From an uncultured Bacilli bacterium (GTDB taxonomy: Bacteria; Bacillota_I; Bacilli_A; RF39; UBA660): a stretch of 7,742 nt of DNA. Positions 1 to 5,134 of the stretch are shown here, one piece after another. Within the stretch, counting starts at the first letter, position 1. Each line of letters opens with the position of its first letter. A program made the position numbers and the translations under genes. The DNA lies in NCBI GenBank assembly GCA_944351345.1, contig CALVPO010000065.1:1-7742 (forward strand). Direction: 5' to 3'. Under the pieces are notes generated by a model. That model saw only the letters and a list, made by a program, of their open reading frames with translations. It searched no databases and was not told where the DNA came from.

Positions 1-363
1 AGAAGAGAAAAAATTCTTCAAGCTGAAGGCGAGAAAAAATCCAGTATCCTAATTGCTGAAGGTGAAAAAGAAAGTGCAATCTTAAGAGCAGAAGCAGACA
101 AAGAAGCTAAAATTAAAATGGCTGAAGGTGAAGCAGAAGCATTATTAAAAATAAAAGAAGCGGAAGCCCAAGGAATAGAACTATTAAAAAATGCTAAAGC
201 AGATAAAACTGTAATAGCTCTTAAGAGTCTAGATACAATGACAAAAGTAGCAGATGGTCAATCAACTAAAATAATAGTACCATCTGAACTACAAAACATA
301 GCATCTCTAGGTGTATCATTATCAGAAATAATGAAAAAAGAAGAACCTAAAAAAACTAAGTAA
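1..363 (+). CDS. SPFH/band-7 (stomatin/flotillin-like) membrane protein, C-terminal part
   Basis: Partial gene: the reading frame is open from base 1 and ends at TAA 361-363, so the last 120 codons are visible. The segment is a charged, Ala/Glu/Lys-rich helix with AEG or AEA recurring every 11 residues (visible residues 8, 19, 30 and 41). A hydrophobic stretch follows with the motif KIIVPSELQNIASLG, and the tail is Lys-rich. This pattern is typical of the C-terminal half of SPFH proteins of the stomatin/QmcA/HflK kind, which oligomerise on the membrane and act as scaffolds or protease modulators. The SPFH domain and the N-terminal membrane anchor must lie left of the window, so the exact subfamily cannot be fixed. 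The ATG at 118 lies inside the coiled coil and is not a real start. A terminator follows directly, so this is the last gene of its transcript. Confidence 0.85.
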   Translation, partial: RREKILQAEGEKKSSILIAEGEKESAILRAEADKEAKIKMAEGEAEALLKIKEAEAQGIELLKNAKADKTVIALKSLDTMTKVADGQSTKIIVPSELQNIASLGVSLSEIMKKEEPKKTK

Positions 364-387
364 TAATTATTATTACATGTCTATATA

Positions 388-426
388 AAAAGATATATCA
401 ATCAAGATATGTCTTTTACTTTTTTT
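388..426 (+). terminator. Rho-independent terminator after the SPFH gene
   Basis: A 12-bp stem pairs AAAAGATATATC (388-399) with GATATGTCTTTT (406-417), with one G-U pair and the 6-nt loop AATCAA. A T-run follows at 421-426. It begins 24 nt after the stop codon and separates the SPFH gene from the next unit. Confidence 0.8.
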
Positions 427-467
427 AATAAAACAGTGTAAAACAAGCAATAAAACCAAAATCTTAG

Positions 468-496
468 TAGATATTTAACCTATCTTCTGTTATAAT
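468..496 (+). promoter_or_regulatory. Sigma-A-type promoter for the 526-1712 two-gene unit
   Basis: The -10 element is a perfect TATAAT (491-496) preceded by an extended TGT (488-490). A weak -35, TAGATA (468-473, 4 of 6 consensus), lies 17 bp upstream. Transcription would start near 503, giving a short leader before the ATG at 526. The position directly after a terminator supports it. Confidence 0.6.
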
Positions 497-525
497 TATT
501 ATAGTAAGCAGGTGATAGTAACACT

Positions 526-1128
526 ATGAATCAATTAAATAATAAAAATGATAATATAATAAAGAAAATAATTAATAAATATACTAGTAATCCTAAAATA
601 GAACTTACAATTAATATAATAATTATAATAATTTTAGTATTACTAATAAGAATTTTTAAAGGACCAATATCAATATCTACAGATCATAGTACTCTAAATT
701 ATGATATATCTATAAATACTAGTAAAGTAGATAAATTTACAGTAAATGAAGATTATAAAAAAACATTAATTCCCATTTTCTTATATAAAGAAGATTACAC
801 TTCAAATGAATATAATCTTCATACTAACACTTATTTCACTAAAGAAGATAACTATCAATTAAACTTAGATATATCTAAGTGCTATAAAAATGATAATGAA
901 ACTGATTGCTTACAAGATTATGACAATAAAACCAAAATAGATTATGATAAAAATAATTTTGATTTAATAATAAAATCTACAGATAATAATAAAATTACTT
1001 ATCAAGGAAAATTTACTAATAACATAACAAAATATTTACCGAATACAGGTAATTATGATTTTATAATAGATGGAACTGTTGATAATACAGACCTTAAAAT
1101 AGAATTTTCTGTAAATATATTTAATTAA
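526..1128 (+). CDS. Hypothetical membrane-anchored protein with extracytoplasmic domain
   Basis: A 200-residue protein of a family I do not recognise. Residues 1-27 are polar and basic (KNDNIIKKIINK), residues 28-44 form one very hydrophobic Ile/Leu membrane segment, and the remaining ~155 residues are polar and rich in Asn, Asp, Lys and Tyr with beta-type alternation. This suggests an N-in anchor with a soluble beta-rich domain outside the membrane. Two cysteines (C119, C128) lie nine residues apart and could form a disulfide. An LPNTG pentapeptide at 171-175 is not followed by a hydrophobic tail. The start is backed by AGGTGA (510-515), ten bases before the ATG, which is slightly long. The next gene begins 14 bp after its stop, so it is probably co-transcribed with yigZ. 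No catalytic motif is visible. The heavy Asn content probably reflects the AT-rich base composition. Confidence 0.75.
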   Translation: MNQLNNKNDNIIKKIINKYTSNPKIELTINIIIIIILVLLIRIFKGPISISTDHSTLNYDISINTSKVDKFTVNEDYKKTLIPIFLYKEDYTSNEYNLHTNTYFTKEDNYQLNLDISKCYKNDNETDCLQDYDNKTKIDYDKNNFDLIIKSTDNNKITYQGKFTNNITKYLPNTGNYDFIIDGTVDNTDLKIEFSVNIFN

Positions 1129-1142
1129 TATGAGGGATAATT

Positions 1143-1712
1143 ATGTTAAGTGTAAAAAATAATACCAATACAATTATAATAAAAAATTCTAGATTTATTT
1201 GTTTATTATATCAAGTAAATAACATTGAAGAAATAAATAAATATCTAGATGAAGCTAAAAAAACATATAAAGATGCTACTCACTATTGTTATGCTTATAT
1301 AATAGATAATATATCAAAATGCTCAGATGATGGAGAACCAAGCAATACAGCAGGTTTACCAATGCTTCAAGTATTAAAACATAATAATTTAAATAATGTT
1401 TTATGTATAGTAATAAGATATTTTGGAAAAATATTATTAGGAGCAGGTGGACTTGTTAGAGCATACAGCAAAAGTGTAACAGAATGCTTAAAAGATCATA
1501 TTGTAAATCTGGAAGAAGGATATAATATAACAATCACTTTTGAATATTCTAATTTAAAACAAATAAATTATATTCTAAAAGATACTAATATACTAAATAA
1601 AGATTTTAAAAATAATATAACTTATAATTTAAATGTAAAAAATAATATATATAATGAATTAAAAAAATCAAATCTATGTACAATAATAACTAATAAAAAT
1701 ATCTATTTATAG
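1143..1712 (+). CDS. yigZ: YigZ/IMPACT family protein (UPF0029)
   Basis: A 189-residue protein with the conserved blocks of the bacterial YigZ (YvyE)/IMPACT family: KNSRFI near residues 14-19, ATHYCYAYI at 45-53, the diagnostic SDDGEPSNTAGLPML at 61-75, and VIRYFGKILLGAGGLVRAY at 90-108. The N-terminal IMPACT domain therefore spans about 10-120. The rest (about 125-189) fits the smaller C-terminal ferredoxin-like domain (DUF1949), but the protein is somewhat shorter than the ~205-residue family norm (from memory) and this half is weakly conserved. The biochemical role is unsettled: the family is linked by structure to nucleic-acid or translation-factor binding, and eukaryotic IMPACT regulates the kinase GCN2. 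The start follows GAGGG (1132-1136) by 6 nt. It lies 14 bp downstream of the membrane protein gene, probably in one transcript from the promoter at 468-496. The product is cytoplasmic. Confidence 0.92.
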   Translation: MLSVKNNTNTIIIKNSRFICLLYQVNNIEEINKYLDEAKKTYKDATHYCYAYIIDNISKCSDDGEPSNTAGLPMLQVLKHNNLNNVLCIVIRYFGKILLGAGGLVRAYSKSVTECLKDHIVNLEEGYNITITFEYSNLKQINYILKDTNILNKDFKNNITYNLNVKNNIYNELKKSNLCTIITNKNIYL

Positions 1713-1760
1713 TATATTAATAATTACTTGTATTATTCATAAACAAAAAAATAATTCTTA

Positions 1761-1790
1761 CCAAATATTAATATATTTTTGGAATATTTT
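1761..1790 (+). terminator. Possible weak terminator after yigZ
   Basis: CCAAA (1761-1765) can pair with TTTGG (1778-1782) around an AT-rich loop, and AATATTTTT follows. The stem is short and the T-run interrupted, so this is only a candidate. It lies about 50 nt after yigZ, where a transcript end would be expected. Confidence 0.3.
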
Positions 1791-1795
1791 TATAA

Positions 1796-1824
1796 GTATT
1801 AGTTAGCTTTTTCTTCTTATAATA
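1796..1824 (+). promoter_or_regulatory. Candidate promoter for the spoIVB-like gene
   Basis: A perfect TATAAT (1818-1823) stands 47 bp before the start codon. No good sigma-A -35 is present. GTATT (1796-1800) at 17-bp spacing with TATAATA (1818-1824) loosely resembles a sigma-G promoter (consensus about G-H-A-T-R / CATNNTA), which is how spoIVB is controlled in Bacillus, but both boxes deviate. The sigma class cannot be assigned from sequence. Confidence 0.35.
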
Positions 1825-1870
1825 ATAATGTAATCTGTTGAACAAACGTGATTAAAAGGAGATGTAATTT

Positions 1871-2866
1871 ATGTTTAATAAGAAAAAGCTTGCTATGTTA
1901 TTATTGCTTCTTTTAACAAACATAATATTACCTTTAAATGTTTTTGCTTATTCAGATTATATTTTAGCAGGTGGTCAAAATATCGGTATAGAATTAGACT
2001 CTAAAGGAGTAATAATTGTAGGTACTTATGAAGTAGATAATGATAATCCTGCTGAAGACGCTAATTTAAAAGCAGGGGATAAAATAGTTGGTATCAACAA
2101 TCAAGAAGTATCTTCTATTACAGAAATGATTGAAGCAATCGAAAATTCAAATAATAATAATGTAATAACAATAAATTACATTAGAGCAAACGAAGAAAAA
2201 ACAACCGAATTAGAATTAATCAAAGACAAAGATGAAATTTACAAAACAGGATTATATGTAAAAGATAGTATAAGTGGAGTAGGAACATTAACTTTCATTG
2301 ATCCTAACACCAAAATATATGGAGCTCTAGGACACGAAATAATAGAAAAAACTACTGGTCAAAAATTAGAAATAAAAGATGGTAAAATATATTCTTCTAC
2401 AGTAACAAGTATAACACCATCAAATGAAGGAAATCCTGGTGAAAAAAATGCAAGATATGATACCAATAATATATTTGGTAATATCACTGAAAATAGCACG
2501 TCTGGAATATTTGGAAATTATACAAGTAATATACCTGATTCAAAATTATATAAAGTAGCCAAACCAGATGAAACAAAGTTAGGGAAAGCCTCCATCCTAA
2601 CAGTAACATCTGGTGAAGACGTAAAAGAATATGAAATTAATATTTTAAAAATTAATAAAAACGATCAAGGAGTAAAAAATATGTTATTTGAAATAACAGA
2701 TAATGAACTTTTAAAAGTAACTGGTGGAATTGTGCAAGGTATGAGTGGAAGTCCTATAATCCAAGGTGATAATATAATCGGTGCCGTTACCCATGTAGTT
2801 GTTGATGACTGTACAAAAGGTTATGGTATATTTATAACAAACATGTTAGAAGAAGCAGAGAATTAA
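1871..2866 (+). CDS. spoIVB: SpoIVB-like PDZ serine protease (S55 family)
   Basis: A 331-residue protein. Residues 4-26 are a basic start plus hydrophobic segment ending PLNVFA, a signal peptide or anchor, so it works outside the membrane. A PDZ domain covers about 35-115 (NPAEDANLKAGDKIVGINNQ). The S55 protease domain follows with GALGHEI (H155), an Asp at 277 (ITDNELL) and VQGMSGSPI (S292). These match the SpoIVB triad H236/D363/S378 of B. subtilis; the Asp-Ser distance of 15 is identical. The signature THVVVDDCTKGYGIFI near the C-terminus is also present. In Bacillus SpoIVB is secreted by the forespore and cleaves SpoIVFA to trigger SpoIVFB and pro-sigma-K processing. This copy is about 95 residues shorter than the 426-residue B. 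subtilis protein, mostly at the N-terminus. The start has a strong AGGAG (1857-1861), 9 nt before the ATG; an in-frame ATG at 1862 is followed at once by TAA. The neighbours (yigZ, miaA) are not the usual recN and spo0A. Confidence 0.9.
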   Translation: MFNKKKLAMLLLLLLTNIILPLNVFAYSDYILAGGQNIGIELDSKGVIIVGTYEVDNDNPAEDANLKAGDKIVGINNQEVSSITEMIEAIENSNNNNVITINYIRANEEKTTELELIKDKDEIYKTGLYVKDSISGVGTLTFIDPNTKIYGALGHEIIEKTTGQKLEIKDGKIYSSTVTSITPSNEGNPGEKNARYDTNNIFGNITENSTSGIFGNYTSNIPDSKLYKVAKPDETKLGKASILTVTSGEDVKEYEINILKINKNDQGVKNMLFEITDNELLKVTGGIVQGMSGSPIIQGDNIIGAVTHVVVDDCTKGYGIFITNMLEEAEN

Positions 2867-2891
2867 GGCTATTATATAAAATAGTCTTTTT
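2865..2891 (+). terminator. Terminator after the spoIVB-like gene, overlapping its stop codon
   Basis: AAGGCTATT (2865-2873) pairs with AATAGTCTT (2880-2888) in a 9-bp stem with one G-U pair and a 6-nt loop. T residues run from 2887 to 2891. The stem begins inside the TAA stop, so coding and termination signals share bases. Confidence 0.7.
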
Positions 2892-2915
2892 CTATTAATT
2901 ATTACTAAAGATAAT

Positions 2916-2944
2916 TTGTATTAATAAATGTTTTATGTTAAACT
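2916..2944 (+). promoter_or_regulatory. Candidate promoter for miaA
   Basis: TTGTAT (2916-2921) lies 17 bp before TAAACT (2939-2944), which carries an extended TGT (2936-2938). Both boxes match consensus in 4 of 6 positions. It falls between the upstream terminator and the miaA ribosome site. A TATAAC at 2944-2949 is an alternative -10. Confidence 0.4.
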
Positions 2945-2970
2945 ATAACTATAGAAAAAGGTGAAGTTTA

Positions 2971-3873
2971 ATGAAAAAAGTTATAGTAATATTAGGACCA
3001 ACAGGAGTAGGAAAAACAAAATTATCAATAAGTATTGCAAAAAAATATAATGGCGAAATTATAAATGCTGACTCTATGCAAATATATAAACATTTAGATA
3101 TAGGTACAGCTAAAATAACTGAAGAAGAAAAAGAAGGTATACCTCATCATCTATTTGATATAAAAGAAGTAAATGAAGATTATTCGATATATGATTATCA
3201 AAAAGATTGTCGTAATAAAATAGAAGAAATAGTTAATAGAGGGCATATTCCTATTATAGTAGGTGGAACAGGACTCTATATAAAAAGTGCTTTATACGAC
3301 TATAAATTTAGTACTCAAACGACAAATAATAATTATAATAGTAATTCTACAGAAGAATTATATAATAAATTAATTAAACTAGATAATAAATGTATTGGAA
3401 AAATAGATAAAAATAATCGTCAAAGAATTATAAATGCTCTAAATTTCTTTTTAACAAATAATAAATCTATAACTGAAAACGTTACTAATAAAATATTATA
3501 CGATGCTATCTTTATAGGAATTACTACTAACAGGAATACTCTATATACTATAATTAATGAAAGAGTAGATAAAATGATTACCCAAGGTTTAATAGATGAG
3601 GTAAAATCATTTTATATAAAAAATATAAAAACCAAACCTTTAACCAGTGGTATAGGATACAAAGAATTATACGCATATTTTGATAAAAAAATTAATTTAG
3701 AAGAAGCTATCGATTTAATAAAAAAGAATTCAAGACATTATGCTAAAAGGCAATATACTTTTTTTAATCATCAATTACCAGTGACATGGTTCAATACTGA
3801 CTATGATAATTTCAATAATACTATTAATGAAGTAAGTAAATATATAGATAAAAATTTAAATATATATTCTTAA
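2971..3873 (+). CDS. miaA: tRNA dimethylallyltransferase (MiaA)
   Basis: A 300-residue enzyme that transfers the dimethylallyl group of DMAPP to N6 of adenosine 37 in tRNAs reading UNN codons, making i6A and stabilising codon pairing. The P-loop is GPTGVGKT (residues 9-16). The DSMQIYKHLDIGTAK block (34-48) holds the catalytic Asp34. PHHLFD (58-63), GGTGLYIKSALYDY (98-111), GIGYKEL (227-233) and NSRHYAKRQYTFF (253-265) are all family signatures. The length is slightly below the usual 300-316. The region around 113-128 is an Asn/Ser/Thr-rich linker where the tRNA-binding insertion domain begins. The start follows AGGTGA (2959-2964) by 6 nt. It is probably transcribed alone: a terminator precedes it, and the next gene has its own strong promoter. 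UNN codons such as TTA, TTT and TAT are heavily used in this DNA, so the modification should matter here (inference). Confidence 0.96.
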   Translation: MKKVIVILGPTGVGKTKLSISIAKKYNGEIINADSMQIYKHLDIGTAKITEEEKEGIPHHLFDIKEVNEDYSIYDYQKDCRNKIEEIVNRGHIPIIVGGTGLYIKSALYDYKFSTQTTNNNYNSNSTEELYNKLIKLDNKCIGKIDKNNRQRIINALNFFLTNNKSITENVTNKILYDAIFIGITTNRNTLYTIINERVDKMITQGLIDEVKSFYIKNIKTKPLTSGIGYKELYAYFDKKINLEEAIDLIKKNSRHYAKRQYTFFNHQLPVTWFNTDYDNFNNTINEVSKYIDKNLNIYS

Positions 3874-3901
3874 TAATGCTATACATTTTTTTACTAGTTG
3901 G

Positions 3902-3922
3902 TTGACATATACTTGACATATA
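3902..3922 (+). repeat. Tandem 10-bp direct repeat TTGACATATA overlapping a -35 box
   Basis: TTGACATATA occurs at 3902-3911 and again at 3913-3922, offset by 11 bp (about one helical turn) with a single C between. Both copies contain a perfect TTGACA. The second is the -35 of the promoter for the HTH gene. The layout suits either two overlapping promoters or a same-face operator, possibly for the encoded HTH protein. Confidence 0.7.
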
Positions 3923-3940
3923 TTTTATACGTGATAAAAT
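3913..3940 (+). promoter_or_regulatory. Strong sigma-A promoter for the HTH gene
   Basis: A perfect -35 TTGACA (3913-3918), a 16-bp spacer and TAAAAT (3935-3940, 5 of 6) with an extended TGA (3932-3934). The upstream TTGACA at 3902-3907 could pair with TATACG (3926-3931) at 18 bp as a second, weaker promoter. Transcription would begin near 3947, within or next to the ribosome site, so the leader is very short. Confidence 0.7.
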
Positions 3941-3961
3941 ATAAATAGGAGAGGATAAAAG

Positions 3962-4741
3962 ATGAATACAATAGAAAAAATAAATTTAATTTTAAAGAAA
4001 ACTAATATATCTAAAGTAAATTTAGCAAAGTATTTAGGCGTGTCAAGACAAATGGTCTATAATTATCTAGATAGTAATGATTTAAATAAAATGCCTGCAG
4101 AAAAATGTCAATTACTTTTTAGATTATTGGAAGTAAATAATTGTGACGAGATAGTAAAAAAAGAGTTAACAGATGAATATTTACAAAGTGTATCTAATAA
4201 AATTTTTAATTATAGAAGAGTGCCTAGTAAAAAAGATGAAATTATAGAATTATCAGGTCTAAAAAAAGAAGAACAAGAATTAGTATCAGATATGTTTTTC
4301 CTTATAAAAGAAATGCTTAATGAAGATAAAACAAAAGATAGTTATACTACTTTAGTATATTGTTATCACTTTCTTCAATCTCTCTCTTCGATGAAAGAAC
4401 TTAAATATATGTTAGGTTATGTTGCCAAAAGTGGAGGATATATAAAACCAGATGTGTTTGATTTTGATGAAGAACAACAATATAATTTTGAAAGTATTAT
4501 GTATTCAGCTATGACACTATATACCAACGGAGGAGCTTCTCAAAGCAAACTAGATAAATCTCACAAACGTTGGGAAGCAATATTAGAACGCAAAAACGAA
4601 GAAAAACTATCGCGTACCCAAGAATTGAATACTGCTAAGGTACAAGCTTTAAGAGAACTTGGATATGATGAAATAAATGAAAAAAATGCATCAGAAGTAT
4701 TTGATAAAATAGCAGAAATTCAAGCAAGAAATTTTAATTGA
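3962..4741 (+). CDS. Cro/CI-type helix-turn-helix protein, function unknown
   Basis: A 259-residue protein with an N-terminal HTH at about residues 7-57: KVNLAKYLGVSRQMVYNYLD (18-37) reads as helix 2, turn and recognition helix of a Cro/CI (XRE)-like fold. The remaining ~200 residues do not match a domain I know. Residues 90-150 look helical with alternating hydrophobics, 150-190 hold two Gly-rich turns (KSGGYIKPD and TNGGASQSK), and 195-259 form a charged helical region (HKRWEAILERKNEEKLSR) that may dimerise. There is no signal peptide or membrane segment, so it is probably a cytoplasmic DNA-binding regulator. AGGAGAGG (3947-3954) lies 7 nt before the ATG, an excellent ribosome site. The promoter carries a tandem repeat that could be its own operator. 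It is the last gene before cas9 and ends in TGA; a strong terminator follows 100 nt later, so it is not obviously co-transcribed with cas9. Confidence 0.8.
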   Translation: MNTIEKINLILKKTNISKVNLAKYLGVSRQMVYNYLDSNDLNKMPAEKCQLLFRLLEVNNCDEIVKKELTDEYLQSVSNKIFNYRRVPSKKDEIIELSGLKKEEQELVSDMFFLIKEMLNEDKTKDSYTTLVYCYHFLQSLSSMKELKYMLGYVAKSGGYIKPDVFDFDEEQQYNFESIMYSAMTLYTNGGASQSKLDKSHKRWEAILERKNEEKLSRTQELNTAKVQALRELGYDEINEKNASEVFDKIAEIQARNFN

Positions 4742-4840
4742 TTAATTAACAAATAATAAACATTTATTCTAAATAATATGATTGATTAGCATTTAGAAAT
4801 AAATTACAAAAGAAGATTAATTATTATATAAGATAAAAAT

Positions 4841-4870
4841 AAGGATAAATTTGTTTTATCCTTTTTTTTT
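4841..4870 (+). terminator. Strong Rho-independent terminator upstream of cas9
   Basis: AAGGATAAA (4841-4849) pairs perfectly with TTTATCCTT (4855-4863) across the loop TTTGT, and the T-run continues to 4870. It ends the HTH-gene transcript, or that of any small RNA in 4742-4840, and insulates cas9 from upstream transcription. Confidence 0.85.
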
Positions 4871-4900
4871 ATTATTTTTTGATATGTAATTGGTTAATTA

Positions 4901-4930
4901 TGGTAAAAAAGTAGTCATATATGCTATAAT
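4901..4930 (+). promoter_or_regulatory. Extended -10 promoter about 200 bp before cas9
   Basis: TATAAT (4925-4930) is perfect and is preceded by TGC (4922-4924), an extended -10. The best -35 at 18 bp is poor (TGGTAA, 4901-4906), as is common with extended -10 promoters. A transcript would start near 4937 and run toward cas9. It could be a long cas9 leader or a separate small RNA such as tracrRNA. Confidence 0.45.
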
Positions 4931-5062
4931 TATATTGACACAAAAAAGATTATTTATGTAGTATACATGTGATTTTATTCAATATTGTAATTTGTTTTTT
5001 AGTTTATTTTAAATATTAAATATAAAAATTATAATTTGAAAACTAAGAAAATTAATATTCTT

Positions 5063-5090
5063 TTTACTTGTGGCAGTATTTAATTATAAA
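5063..5090 (+). promoter_or_regulatory. Candidate proximal promoter for cas9
   Basis: TTTACT (5063-5068, 4 of 6) is 16 bp from TATAAA (5085-5090, 5 of 6). It would give a leader of about 38 nt before the cas9 ATG. In DNA this AT-rich such matches arise easily by chance. Confidence 0.35.
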
Positions 5091-5134
5091 TTATCTAATA
5101 TTAATAAAATGATTAGTAAAGGTGGTGTTATATT

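Larger units (their letters stand above)
4742..5134. other. 393-bp gene-poor region between the HTH gene and cas9
   Basis: No credible protein gene on either strand. The first 130 bases are the 3' region of the HTH transcript, with an inverted repeat TTCTAAAT (4767-4774) / ATTTAGAA (4791-4798) and a strong terminator at 4841-4870. The rest holds promoter-like sites (4901-4930 and 5063-5090) and an AT-only 12-bp palindrome at 5026-5037. It also contains a short hairpin, ATGTA (4956-4960) / TACAT (4964-4968). A tracrRNA could lie here, as it often does beside cas9, but no anti-repeat can be recognised without the CRISPR repeat. Confidence 0.6.

Noticed and set aside
118..363. Separate 81-residue protein starting at ATG 118
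   Set aside because: The frame is open to base 1 and the 11-residue repeat continues across the ATG without a break. There is no ribosome site, so this is the interior of a larger gene.
1036..1050. LPNTG (residues 171-175 of the membrane protein), a sortase-like LPXTG motif
   Set aside because: A sortase signal must be followed by a hydrophobic stretch and a basic tail at the C-terminus. Here polar and beta-type residues follow, and the protein is anchored at its N-terminus.
3875..3892. Possible terminator after miaA: AATG/CATT stem followed by seven T
   Set aside because: A 4-bp AT-rich stem is too weak to call. The T-run alone is common in this DNA.
5026..5037. Perfect 12-bp palindrome AAATTATAATTT upstream of cas9
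   Set aside because: It consists only of A and T. Such palindromes are frequent by chance at this base composition, and no second copy supports an operator.
4742..5134. Search for CRISPR repeats or an array beside cas9
   Set aside because: No 25-40 bp unit recurs with regular spacing anywhere in the window, so no array is called.
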